A stretch of 24,408 nucleotides of DNA. It comes from JARFQH01 sp041299015. GTDB lineage: Bacteria > Desulfobacterota > Desulfobacteria > Desulfobacterales > SG8-13. Below the pieces are notes generated by a model. That model saw nothing but the letters and a program-made list of their open reading frames with translations. It ran no database searches and had not been told where the DNA came from. Made by a program: the position numbers and the translations under genes. Location: the NCBI GenBank assembly GCA_041299015.1, contig JBFYWB010000127.1, positions 1 through 24,408 on the forward strand, written 5' to 3'. Each line of letters opens with the position of its first letter. Positions within the stretch are counted from its first letter, which is position 1. Shown here one piece after another: positions 6,962-15,716 of the stretch.

Positions 6962-9900
6962 GCTGACCAAGGAAATCAAGTCCGTCCGTCTTCCGGCAGA
7001 ACGGATCCGGGAGATCGAAGACTTGGTGGCCTCATGGCCCTATGAAATCATGGTGTTCATGCGCGCCCGTCTGAACCAGTACCGACCGCCGTCGGACACT
7101 CTCGGCCGGGCATTGGGTTTATTGTTCGCGCTCTTCAAAGCCGCTCCGAAAAAGACCTTCACGGTGCTCAAGAACCCGGATATTCTCACCGACTGGCAGA
7201 AGCGTTTCGAAATATCCGGCCAGACCAATCCGCAGGAAGCCTGGAACAAAATCCTGGAAAAGGAAATATCCTACAAGGATTACCTCTATCTGCTGTCCTT
7301 GCTGGATCGCGAACTCACCGACGTCCACGTTCCGGAGGAATTGCGCGCGCTGTTCGAAAAAGTCTACCGCGCTCACATCCGCAAGGAGTACATTTCCGAT
7401 CCCTCGGTTCCCAAGGCCCCCCTGTTGCTGATCGTGGGACCGAGCGGCAGCGGCAAATCCTCGACGGTCAACGAGATCATCGAGAAGGTGATTTTTTCGA
7501 ATGACATCCAGCCGGAAATCGACCTGAAGCAGAAGAAGGAAGAACTTCTGGCCGCGGAGCCCTTTTGGAAAACGATCGACGACATCGACCCGGACCTTTC
7601 CATGGAGATCACCCGGCGCAAGAAAATCAGGTTCTATAGACGGCTGGCCAAAGTCCCGCTGGTGCGCCGCGTCTTCAAGCGCAGAATCGGAAAGGGCCTT
7701 TCAGACCTACAGGAACAGGGCCTGATGGTCGACTACTCCATGGTCACGCCCAACGACTATCAGACCGCCTTGGCCGGCGAGCCCGGTAACTATTTCAAGA
7801 AAGCCCTCGGCGATCCGCGCAAGACCGCCATTCGTCATATCGAAGAGGCCCACAGCGCCTTCGCAAAGGCCGACGGCCGACAATCCGGGTTGGAACGGCA
7901 ACAGCGGACGCTGATCGACACCGCCAACATCATTCTGGATGAAATCATCAATGGCCGGCGGGACTGCCTGCTGATCGCCACGACCGACCAGCCGGAGCGG
8001 TTCGATCCGACCATCTACCGCCGTTTCGTGGAAAAGGGCCGCATCATCAACATCGCCGATTTTTGGAAAACACCCGCCAACCTGAGAGAAGTGGTGCGCC
8101 TGGAACTTCTGCGCCACGACATCCGCGTCGCCGGGACGGCGAACACCCACTGCGACAGCAAGACCGTCTGCATCGATCCCGGAGAACTGGACCGGGCCGT
8201 GACCAAGCTCTACGTCGTTTTCGACGAGAGGACCCTCAAGATCATCCCTTCCTACGCGCGCAAACTCATCGATTCGATCATCGCCATCAAGAACGACTTC
8301 AGCCCCGAACACCTGGACGACGCCGTGCTGGTGCGCCAGGCTTTCGAACTGGTGGCCCGCAATTCTTACGGCGACCTGTTCGGAAAGGTCGTCGGACGGA
8401 TGGACCGCCACGTCAAGTGGGAAGAGTACGTCGGTGAGATCAAGGACATCTTTTCCGAAATGGCCAACAATTGCCTCCGTTACGGAGTGAGCGAGGAAAA
8501 GGGCGTCGTGTTGAACGGCCCTCCCGGCAGCGGCAAAACCTTTCTGGCCCGCACCTGGTTGAGCGAAAACCAGGATATCCACGACGTTTCGGCCAGCCCC
8601 AGCCTGCTCCAGGATCCGGCCAATCCCATAGACGGCGCGATCGAAAATCTCGAAAAACTCTACGATATCGCCAAAATGATCGCCCCGACCGTGGTCTTCT
8701 TCGACGAGGGGGATTCTCTGGCACCCAAGCGAAGTCCCTCGGGCGGGTCGCCTTCCGACAAGCTGACCAACAAATTTTTGAACATCGTCGACGGCGAAAT
8801 CCCGTTCAACCGGGTCTTCACCGTGCTGACCACCAACCGGCTCGATATTCTCGATCCGGCCCTGATCCGCTCCAAGCGGCTGAAGGTCATGGAAGTGTCG
8901 GGACACCTGCGTAAAAAAGACATCTCCGGCATCATTCAGAAATCGATCGGGTCGGTGCCGCTGGCCGACGGACTCGACATCGATACCATATTAGAGGTCG
9001 CCCAGCCGCTCTGCAACACCCCGGCGGAATACACCGCCTTCATCGAAAAAGCCCGCTCCCTGCGCAGCACGGAGTACGAGGTCCTGGTTCGGCTGCGCAG
9101 CCTCGCCGCGGGCGACAGGGAAAGTCTGGCCAATTTCATCAAGTTCAATTTCAAAACCCTGACCGGTATTCTGGAAGCTGTCAACGCACCGGCGCAGATC
9201 CGGGCGGCGGTCAAGGACGACCCCGAAAACCTTCTCGATCAGTACGATAGGGTTATCGCGTTGCTCGAAGCCGTCCGGAACGTCGCTGCTTACCCCCTGA
9301 TGCCGTCGCATCTGAATGCGGCGCGCCAGGAAATCTCACAGAGTCCCGTGAAAAAGGGCAAGGTGCAACTCGATCAGTTCCTCGAAGCCGAACTGAGCCA
9401 GGAACCGCAGGTGGGGTTCATCATCGGCGTCGGCGCCAACGATGTGACCGGAGTCCTCTTGCCGATCGCCACCAGCCTGACCTACAACCTGGGTCCGGAA
9501 CGAGTGATCGTCACCGGTGCGGTCTCCTCGACGGCCCCCGGGGCGGCGGAACTCGACATGGCGGTCAAGATGACCCAGCAATCGGCTCAGGAAGCCCTTA
9601 CGATGGTTAAAAACTACCTGCAGGACCTCCAGCCGAAAGTCAGCATATCGCGCCTGCTGGGTGACTTTCTGGACCACTACACCATCCACCATCAGCTGCT
9701 GACAGCCTCCTACACCGTCGGCGGACCGTCGGCCGGTTACGCGCTGGCGATCAACACCCTGTCGGCCCTTCTGCTGCTACCGGTGTTCAACGACTTCGGC
9801 ATTACCGGCGCCCCCTGGACCAAAGGCACCAAAAGGGGCGAGGTCGGCGGCTCGGTCATCATCGGCGGTCACAAGAAAAAAGCCCAGAAGGTCTTGATGC

Positions 9901-10373
9901 ATTTGCGACGGATGTACATGCCGCTGCAGAACTACAAGGACTTGGAGCACGAGTTCCTGGACAGCTACTGGTCCCAGGGCAAGGACGTCCTCGGTGTGAC
10001 TCATTTCGGGGAACTGGTGCCGGAGGTCTTATGCCTGGGACCGGCTTACGAGACGATTCTTCTCGACCTGATCGCGCTGCGCATCGACTACAAACACTTC
10101 AAGTACAAGGGCACCAAACCGCCCGAGGCGATGAAGTCGAGGATTCTGGAGAACAAGCAGATCCTCAAGCTCCAGGTGGAAAAGGAACTCGTTGCGCGAC
10201 TGGAGGCCCTGCGGCGCTATCTGCGCTCGCCGTCCCGCGACCCGCATCTGTCGTTGGAGGAAATTTTCCGCAAGCGGCGATCGCGTCGGCTGGAAGGGCT
10301 CAAGCCACTGGTGGATTACCTGAAAAGGCGCGGGGAAAGACTGCTGCGCACCGACGGGGACCGTGCCGCCTGA
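6951..10373 (+). CDS. Tandem AAA+ ATPase with C-terminal Lon-type (S16) protease domain
   Basis: The product has 1140 residues. Residues 1-150 are helical with no known motif and no obvious membrane segment. AAA+ module 1 has Walker A GPSGSGKS (163-170, Lys169), a Walker-B-like AIRHIEEAH (Glu298-Glu299) and a sensor segment LLIATTDQ ending near 347. AAA+ module 2 has GPPGSGKT (523-530, Lys529), Walker B VVFFDEGDSL (Asp585-Glu586), sensor FTVLTTNRLD and the arginine-rich DPALIRSKR. From about residue 810 a Lon protease fold follows: QVGFIIGVGANDVTG, KMTQQSAQEALTMVK, GGPSAGYALA (catalytic Ser927) and TGAPWTKGTKRGEVGG leading to IIGGHKKKAQK (catalytic Lys977, aligning with E. coli Lon K722). A basic tail ends the protein. 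It lacks the Lon substrate-binding N domain. Expected role: ATP-driven proteolysis partnered with the SPFH protein. Substrates are unknown. Confidence 0.88.
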   Translation: MPRRLTKEIKSVRLPAERIREIEDLVASWPYEIMVFMRARLNQYRPPSDTLGRALGLLFALFKAAPKKTFTVLKNPDILTDWQKRFEISGQTNPQEAWNKILEKEISYKDYLYLLSLLDRELTDVHVPEELRALFEKVYRAHIRKEYISDPSVPKAPLLLIVGPSGSGKSSTVNEIIEKVIFSNDIQPEIDLKQKKEELLAAEPFWKTIDDIDPDLSMEITRRKKIRFYRRLAKVPLVRRVFKRRIGKGLSDLQEQGLMVDYSMVTPNDYQTALAGEPGNYFKKALGDPRKTAIRHIEEAHSAFAKADGRQSGLERQQRTLIDTANIILDEIINGRRDCLLIATTDQPERFDPTIYRRFVEKGRIINIADFWKTPANLREVVRLELLRHDIRVAGTANTHCDSKTVCIDPGELDRAVTKLYVVFDERTLKIIPSYARKLIDSIIAIKNDFSPEHLDDAVLVRQAFELVARNSYGDLFGKVVGRMDRHVKWEEYVGEIKDIFSEMANNCLRYGVSEEKGVVLNGPPGSGKTFLARTWLSENQDIHDVSASPSLLQDPANPIDGAIENLEKLYDIAKMIAPTVVFFDEGDSLAPKRSPSGGSPSDKLTNKFLNIVDGEIPFNRVFTVLTTNRLDILDPALIRSKRLKVMEVSGHLRKKDISGIIQKSIGSVPLADGLDIDTILEVAQPLCNTPAEYTAFIEKARSLRSTEYEVLVRLRSLAAGDRESLANFIKFNFKTLTGILEAVNAPAQIRAAVKDDPENLLDQYDRVIALLEAVRNVAAYPLMPSHLNAARQEISQSPVKKGKVQLDQFLEAELSQEPQVGFIIGVGANDVTGVLLPIATSLTYNLGPERVIVTGAVSSTAPGAAELDMAVKMTQQSAQEALTMVKNYLQDLQPKVSISRLLGDFLDHYTIHHQLLTASYTVGGPSAGYALAINTLSALLLLPVFNDFGITGAPWTKGTKRGEVGGSVIIGGHKKKAQKVLMHLRRMYMPLQNYKDLEHEFLDSYWSQGKDVLGVTHFGELVPEVLCLGPAYETILLDLIALRIDYKHFKYKGTKPPEAMKSRILENKQILKLQVEKELVARLEALRRYLRSPSRDPHLSLEEIFRKRRSRRLEGLKPLVDYLKRRGERLLRTDGDRAA

Positions 10374-10401
10374 GCCGCTGCGATGCCACCGGGCGCAGAG
10401 A

Positions 10402-11655
10402 TCAGCGGTTCCCCTTCAGAAGCCGGTGCCGCAAAAGGTTCATGGCGCTGTAAGCGAAGATCATCTTGTGCATGCGACGGCTGTCGAAGAAGAAATGATA
10501 ACGGCGGGACTCGGTACCCCTGGGTCCGGCCAGGCCGACGCAGACCGTACCGACCGGCTTATCGGGCGTGCCGCCGGTCGGCCCGGCGATGCCGGTGGTC
10601 GACACACCGTAGCGCGCGCCGGACACCTGCCGGACACCCGCCGCCATTTCGGCGGCCGTCTCTTCGTGCACCGCTCCGCAGCGCTCGATCGTTTGCGCCT
10701 TCACGCCGAGGACCTCGACTTTGGCACGGTTCGAATAGGTCACGGCGGAGAAGAGAAAATAGTCGGAACTGCCGGGAACATCGGTGAGCAGGTCGGCCAT
10801 CAAGCCGCCGCTGCAGCTTTCGGCAACGCCGAGCGTGGCCTGTTCCTGCCGCAGCAGGCGCCCCAGCACTTCGCCCATCGACTGCCCTTCGAACGACAGC
10901 ACGTGCCGGGCCAGACGCGCCTGGAGCCACCTTTGCGCCTCCTCCATGGTTTGGCCGACGTCGGCGGCCTCTCCACCCGGCGCGTTGATCCGCACCTGGA
11001 TCTCGGGAAAAACGGCACACAATCCCAAACGCAGCTGCGGGAAATCGGTTTCGAAACCGACCATCTTTTCACCGACGGCCGCTTCGGTCATTCCGAAAGT
11101 GGTGACGACCAGTCGAGGCGCCCCCTTGGCTTCCCGACCCTGTTGGCGTCGGATCATCGGCAGAACCGATTCCGTCAGCAGATGGCGCATCTCATGCGGC
11201 ACACCGGGCAGAAAAAACAACGCGCAGCGGCCCAGGAGAATCATAAAACCGGGAGCTGTACCGATCGGATTCGGAATGCAAACAGCCCCTTGCGGCAAAA
11301 GGGCCTGTTTCCGGTTGGACGGGCTGAAGAGACGCCGGCGCTGCTGGAAAAACGCTTCCAGCGACGCCAGGGCGGCGGCATCGGCCTCCAGCTCCACGCC
11401 GGCTGCCAGAGCCGCGGCTTCGGCGGTGAGATCATCGGCCGTGGGACCGAGACCGCCGGTAACCACGGCCACGTCCGCCCGACCGGCCACCTCGGTCAGG
11501 ACCGCCGCCAAACCGTCGCGGTCATCTCCGACGCAGCTGTGGCGGGTGACCGTAATCCCTTCCTCTTCGAGCCGCCGTGCAATGAAGGCCGAATTGCTGT
11601 CCACGATTGCGCCGCTGCGGATTTCATCGCCGGTGGCAAGAATTTCGGCTATCAC
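10402..11655 (-). CDS. cinA: CinA-family nicotinamide-nucleotide amidase / competence-damage protein
   Basis: The product has 417 residues and the full two-domain CinA layout. The N-terminal MoCF-biosynthesis-like domain shows EILATGDEIRSGAIVDSNS and VVTGGLGPTADDLT. The C-terminal PncC-type amidase domain shows VAESCSGGL (catalytic serine), SAVTYSNRAKVEVLGV and STTGIAGPTGG. The family hydrolyses NMN to nicotinate mononucleotide, and in many bacteria the N domain has ADP-ribose pyrophosphatase activity, recycling NAD breakdown products. The start is a GTG at 11655 with GGGAGGG about 7 nt upstream. It lies 42 nt after the LolB-like gene on the same strand, and is convergent with the AAA+/Lon gene across only 28 nt. 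Confidence 0.95.
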   Translation of the reverse strand: MIAEILATGDEIRSGAIVDSNSAFIARRLEEEGITVTRHSCVGDDRDGLAAVLTEVAGRADVAVVTGGLGPTADDLTAEAAALAAGVELEADAAALASLEAFFQQRRRLFSPSNRKQALLPQGAVCIPNPIGTAPGFMILLGRCALFFLPGVPHEMRHLLTESVLPMIRRQQGREAKGAPRLVVTTFGMTEAAVGEKMVGFETDFPQLRLGLCAVFPEIQVRINAPGGEAADVGQTMEEAQRWLQARLARHVLSFEGQSMGEVLGRLLRQEQATLGVAESCSGGLMADLLTDVPGSSDYFLFSAVTYSNRAKVEVLGVKAQTIERCGAVHEETAAEMAAGVRQVSGARYGVSTTGIAGPTGGTPDKPVGTVCVGLAGPRGTESRRYHFFFDSRRMHKMIFAYSAMNLLRHRLLKGNR

Positions 11656-11697
11656 GGATCATCCCTCCCGGTGTTAATCAACCGATCGGCAACAGTC

Positions 11698-12498
11698 TCA
11701 TGGTGAGGCGGAGTCGGGCGGTGGCAGGACGAACATGGCGCCGCTGACGGCTACATCGGCAAGGTACTGTTCGATATCAAGCTGCACGGCGCTGCCGGCC
11801 GCGTTGCTCAGACCCAGCCGCCGCGGGACGCGGTAGCCCGACACGGTGTGCATCTCCTCGAAATCAACCCGGTAGCGGAGTTTTCCATCGGTGCCGAAAA
11901 CCTCTATCCGGAGGACATCTTGCCGATCGGCGCTGAGATAAATCTTTCCCGCCACACGCCACCAGTGCTCCAGCACCAAAATCCATTGCCCTGTTTCCCG
12001 GTCTTTCTGAAGAAACGCGCGCGAGTGATCTCGGATCGGAATGCGCCCGGCCAGGAGGGCGACGATCTCGGTCACCGTGATGGGGATGCGGATCAACCGG
12101 TCGAGGCTGGCATCGGAAGTCCGCATTTTTGCGTAGGATCGCTCCGGGTCCTGAAGATCGATCCAATAGAGGAATTGGCCGTCGGCCGCCACTCTTATCA
12201 CCGGCCGACCGGCCGCCAGCACCGCGAGGCTGAGTTTATCAGGCATCGAAGCGACCCAGGCCACCCGCGCCGACAGGGGCGCTTGATCCGTATTCCGGAC
12301 TTTGATCCGCCCGAGGCCCTTGAAGGACGACAGGGACGCATTGGTGAGGGCCAGCTGTTGCAGCACGGCCTGGGCTTCCAGTTGTGCCGCCGATCGGTCA
12401 GCGGGGGGCAGTCGATCCAACCCGGAGCAGGCCGACAGGGTGAGCAGCAAGCAGCCGGCGGCAGCCCGGAGGCAATGTCGGTGACCGGCGGTGATCAT
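11698..12498 (-). CDS. LolB-like outer-membrane lipoprotein (DUF4292-type)
   Basis: This 266-residue protein has a lipoprotein signal peptide with lipobox LSAC (Cys24). The +2 residue is Ser, which favours outer-membrane sorting. The mature part is beta-rich: SFKGLGRIKVRN, ARVAWVASMPDKLSLAVLA, GRPVIRVAADGQFLYWID, then a later YRVDFEEMHTVSGYRVPRRL. This is the pattern of LolB/LolA-type half-barrels, which bind lipids or lipoproteins. Its ATG overlaps the stop of the TPR gene as ATGA, so they are translationally coupled. It may be a LolB-type lipoprotein receptor or a DUF4292 envelope protein; sequence alone does not decide. Confidence 0.75.
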   Translation of the reverse strand: MITAGHRHCLRAAAGCLLLTLSACSGLDRLPPADRSAAQLEAQAVLQQLALTNASLSSFKGLGRIKVRNTDQAPLSARVAWVASMPDKLSLAVLAAGRPVIRVAADGQFLYWIDLQDPERSYAKMRTSDASLDRLIRIPITVTEIVALLAGRIPIRDHSRAFLQKDRETGQWILVLEHWWRVAGKIYLSADRQDVLRIEVFGTDGKLRYRVDFEEMHTVSGYRVPRRLGLSNAAGSAVQLDIEQYLADVAVSGAMFVLPPPDSASP

Positions 12499-14201
12499 GG
12501 CTTCTGATTGAGCTGTTTGATCTTCTCTTCGATGGCCGCCCGGTCCTTGTGACCGTGCTTCAGAGCGCGCTCGTATGCCTGCAGGGCATTCTTTTTGTCG
12601 TTTGACTTCAGGTAGGCATCCCCCAGGTGTTCCAGGATAACCGGGTCTTCCGGCACCAGTTCAACCGCTCTTTTCAGAACGGTGAGCGCCTTCGAATACT
12701 CTTCCTTTTTGTAATAGACCCATCCCAAGCTGTCGGTGATATACCCGTCATCGGGCTTGATCCTAAGGGCCTCCTTGATCAGGCGTTCGGCCTCGTCCAG
12801 GTTCTCCCCGAGATCCGCGTAGGTGTAGCCGAGATAATTGAGGGCGTTGGCATCCTGCGGGTCGATGCGGACGACCGCCTTCATCGTCTCGACCGAGTCT
12901 TCTTTGCGACCCCATTTATCGTAAACCACCCCCAGCCGAAACAAATACTTGGTCTCATCCGGATCCATCCCGATGGCCTCTTCGAGCATCTGGACCGCTT
13001 TTTCATACGCCTCGAGTTCCTCGTAAAAGGTGCCGAGGTAGTATCTGAAATCGGCATTGTCGGGAGTGTTTTCCACGGCCTTTTCGAGCAGTTCGAGGGC
13101 CTCGCCGGTTTCGCCCTTATCCCGGTACAGAAACGCGAGGTGGACCACCGCATCCGGATAGAATCGGGATTGCGGCGTTACCTTGGAAAAGTGCATCAGG
13201 GCTTTTTCATTGTCTTTGAGGCCGTAGTAAGCGATCCCGGCCAGGTGGCTGAGGTCGGGATTTGCGGGCGAGGCCTTGAGAAGTCCCTGGATGACGATAA
13301 CGGCGTCCTTGTAACGATCCGGTTCCAGATAGGTCTGGATGACTTTCAGGACGACATCGAATTCGCTCGCGCTGCGGCGGCCCATCTCCAGGAAAAGTTT
13401 TTCGGCATCCTGACGGCGGCCTTCATTCCAGTAAATCAGGCCGAGTTCGAGGGACGCGCGGATATTGAAGGGGTTGTTTTTGAGGATCTCTTCGTAGGTT
13501 CGCAGAATGATGTCCGATCTGCCCTCGCCCCGGTAGAGATCGAGCAGTTCGAACCGCGGCTCGAGAAGCGCCGGCTCGATCTCCAAGGCTTTTTTGAATT
13601 CCTTTTCGGCCTTGGCCGTCTGCCCCTGCTTGGCGTAGATCTTGCCGAGAAAGAAATGGCCGGAGTAGGCCTCGGGAAAGTTGCGGACCAAATCTTCGAA
13701 AACACGCCGGGCATCCTCGTTGCGATCTTTCTGCAGATAGATGCCGCCCAGCAGCAAGTAGATCTCCTGCTGGCTTTTGTCGAGCGCGATGACCTTTTCA
13801 TAGGCCTGGGCGGCTTGTTCCAGCTGGTTCTGGGCTTGCTTGACGTGCCCGTAGACGATCAGGGTCTCGACGTCATCGGGGTGGCTTATTAGAATGTCCT
13901 CGACCACCGCCAAGGCATTTTGCGGGTCCTTCTGTTGAACGTATACAACCGCAAGCTCCCGCTTCAGATAGAGGGATGTCGGGTCCAGTTCGCTGGCCCG
14001 CTTGAGAAGCAGAACGGCCCGTTCCTCGTCGCCGCTTTGTCTGGCCAGATGGGCTTCGGTATAGTAGAAATAGGCGTTGTCCGGGCGGTTGACCGGTGCC
14101 TTGCGCCCGGAACCGGTTCGGCTGGCGTTTTCGATGGCCGCACACCCGCAAAAAACAGCGGCGGCCGCGGCGGCCGCAATCAAATCCCGTAGAAGTCGCA
14201 T
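12495..14201 (-). CDS. TPR-repeat lipoprotein
   Basis: From the ATG at 14201 the product has 568 residues. An alanine-rich signal peptide ends in FCGC (Cys20), a plausible though atypical lipobox, so it is probably membrane-anchored in the periplasm. The rest is a run of about a dozen tetratricopeptide repeats with the A-x8-A-x6-P spacing, for example YYTEAHLARQSGDEERAVLL and LIVYGHVKQAQNQLEQAAQA, continuing to LEHLGDAYLKSNDKKNALQA. Such arrays are scaffolds for protein complexes, and similar proteins (NlpI/BamD-like, PEP-CTERM associated) act in envelope assembly. I preferred 14201 over the in-frame ATG at 14216 and TTG at 14258 because it puts the signal peptide at the N-terminus. None has a strong ribosome site. 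It lies 59 nt after the sigma factor gene. Confidence 0.85.
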   Translation of the reverse strand: MRLLRDLIAAAAAAAVFCGCAAIENASRTGSGRKAPVNRPDNAYFYYTEAHLARQSGDEERAVLLLKRASELDPTSLYLKRELAVVYVQQKDPQNALAVVEDILISHPDDVETLIVYGHVKQAQNQLEQAAQAYEKVIALDKSQQEIYLLLGGIYLQKDRNEDARRVFEDLVRNFPEAYSGHFFLGKIYAKQGQTAKAEKEFKKALEIEPALLEPRFELLDLYRGEGRSDIILRTYEEILKNNPFNIRASLELGLIYWNEGRRQDAEKLFLEMGRRSASEFDVVLKVIQTYLEPDRYKDAVIVIQGLLKASPANPDLSHLAGIAYYGLKDNEKALMHFSKVTPQSRFYPDAVVHLAFLYRDKGETGEALELLEKAVENTPDNADFRYYLGTFYEELEAYEKAVQMLEEAIGMDPDETKYLFRLGVVYDKWGRKEDSVETMKAVVRIDPQDANALNYLGYTYADLGENLDEAERLIKEALRIKPDDGYITDSLGWVYYKKEEYSKALTVLKRAVELVPEDPVILEHLGDAYLKSNDKKNALQAYERALKHGHKDRAAIEEKIKQLNQKP

Positions 14202-14260
14202 GCAACTCGAGCCCATAGCGTGTTCATATGAATGCGGTGCGAGAATTTTCCTGCCCAAGC

Positions 14261-15244
14261 TCAGTCAGCGGTACTCTCTTCCGTGTAAGCCGCAAAATCC
14301 GGAATTTCGCGCTTGAAAAATTCCCGCATTTTCTTGACGATGTTCTTTTCCACCTGCCGCACCCGCTCACGCGAAATCCCGTAACGATCGCCGATTTCCT
14401 GGAGGGTTACCGGATTGTCGGAAAAAATCCGCAGGTCGAATATCTCTTTTTCCCGCCGGGTCATTTTTTTTCTAAATTCGGCGATCTTGCTGTGCAGCAG
14501 GGCCTCGATCTCCTTTTTGGCGACTTTGTCTTCGACCGACTCGGTGGCGGTGCTGAGAAACTCGATCCGTTCGGTGTCCGAATCGTCTTTGAAGGGCGCA
14601 TCCAGCGAAAGGTCCCAACCGTCGAGGCGCTGGTCCATGTCCACGATTTCTCTCTCGGACACCCCCAGTCGCTCGGACAGCAGCTTGGGCTTGGGATCGA
14701 ACCCCTGGTCGATGAGTCTCTGCTTTTCCTTTTTGAGTTTGAAGAAAAGCTTGCGCTGGCCTTGAGTGGTCCCGATTTTAACGAGGCGCCAATTGTCCAT
14801 GATGAATTTGAGAATGTAGGCCTTGATCCAGAAAGAGGCATAGTAGGAGAACTTGACGTTCTTGTAGGGGTCGAATTTACGCACCGCCTGCATCAAGCCG
14901 ATGTTGCCCTCCTGGATCAAATCGAGCAGATTCTGCATCCAGACTCTCTGGAACTCCAGGGCAATTTTAACCACCAGTCTCAGGTTGGAGGTCACCAGCG
15001 CGTAAGCGGCCTCGCGATCACCGTATTTTTGCACCCGCATGCCGAACTCTTTTTCCTCATCGCGGGTCAACAGGCGGTAACGGCTGATTTCCGTCAGATA
15101 CCGCTGCAGGGGATCGTACTTGATCAGGGCCTTGTCTGCGGCGGGGGCGTTTGCAGATGGCTTCTGCCTGTTGTCGATAGGCCTGAGGGGTATCTTTATA
15201 TCTTCCGGATCGGGGTTCGACTGGGTCTTTTTTGGCTTGCTCAT
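14261..15244 (-). CDS. rpoH: RNA polymerase sigma factor, RpoH/sigma-32 family
   Basis: The product has 327 residues. It contains sigma-70 regions 1.2-2 (QRYLTEISRYRLLTRDEEKE and DLIQEGNIGLMQAVRKFDPY, then FSYYASFWIKAYIL) and region 4 with the helix-turn-helix VTLQEIGDRYGISRERVRQ. The RpoH box QRKLFFKLKKEKQRL (about 163-177) matches the QRKLFFNLRK segment that identifies heat-shock sigma factors. A lysine/proline-rich N-terminal extension of about 40 residues precedes the core. It directs RNA polymerase to heat-shock promoters. It is first of a likely four-gene unit with the TPR lipoprotein, LolB-like lipoprotein and cinA. Regulation by RNA structure or DnaK binding is known for the family but not visible here. 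Confidence 0.92.
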   Translation of the reverse strand: MSKPKKTQSNPDPEDIKIPLRPIDNRQKPSANAPAADKALIKYDPLQRYLTEISRYRLLTRDEEKEFGMRVQKYGDREAAYALVTSNLRLVVKIALEFQRVWMQNLLDLIQEGNIGLMQAVRKFDPYKNVKFSYYASFWIKAYILKFIMDNWRLVKIGTTQGQRKLFFKLKKEKQRLIDQGFDPKPKLLSERLGVSEREIVDMDQRLDGWDLSLDAPFKDDSDTERIEFLSTATESVEDKVAKKEIEALLHSKIAEFRKKMTRREKEIFDLRIFSDNPVTLQEIGDRYGISRERVRQVEKNIVKKMREFFKREIPDFAAYTEESTAD

Positions 15245-15450
15245 GTAAACCGCCTGACAACAATGGTGTCTGGTTTAAGTGCACCGCGTGCGGATAGCCG
15301 TCACCCGGCATTCTGGCCCAGACGTCATTTTCAAATGGGACGATGGTCGGTGTTTTTCAAGGGCCGCAGCGGCGTTCGGCCGGGTGACGCGATCCTTCTT
15401 TTTCTTGTGGACTTCACCGAACTCTTGTGTTAACCACCCTCTGAACTTGT

Positions 15451-15524
<74 letters not shown>

Positions 15525-15716
15525 CCTGATCGGTTTCAAGTGCTTTAAGGTGTGTTTCGGCGGGTGACTCGCCTTTCAGAGTTCCGCCGGACCTAAACGC
15601 TTGTTTTCTTCAACCAGCGGCTCGGTCTCACCGGCTGGAAAATAATGGCCTAAATTTAATTTTCTAACAGGTATCGGCTCCTTCGGCAAGGACTATTTTC
15701 ATCTGGAAACGCTGAT

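Noticed and set aside
7707..8906. 399-codon open frame on the minus strand inside the AAA+/Lon gene
   Set aside because: It is a shadow of a GC-rich coding strand. The opposite frame has Walker and sensor motifs; this one has no family-like sequence.
10363..11706. 447-codon plus-strand frame covering cinA
   Set aside because: It is antisense to a clear CinA protein and its sequence has low-complexity arginine/glycine content typical of shadows.
12627..13892. 421-codon plus-strand frame across the TPR gene
   Set aside because: It reflects the repeat structure and codon bias of the TPR gene on the other strand.
15614..15638. CCAGC/GCTGG hairpin after tRNA-Arg as a terminator
   Set aside because: Stem is short with a bulge, and neither strand has a T-run.
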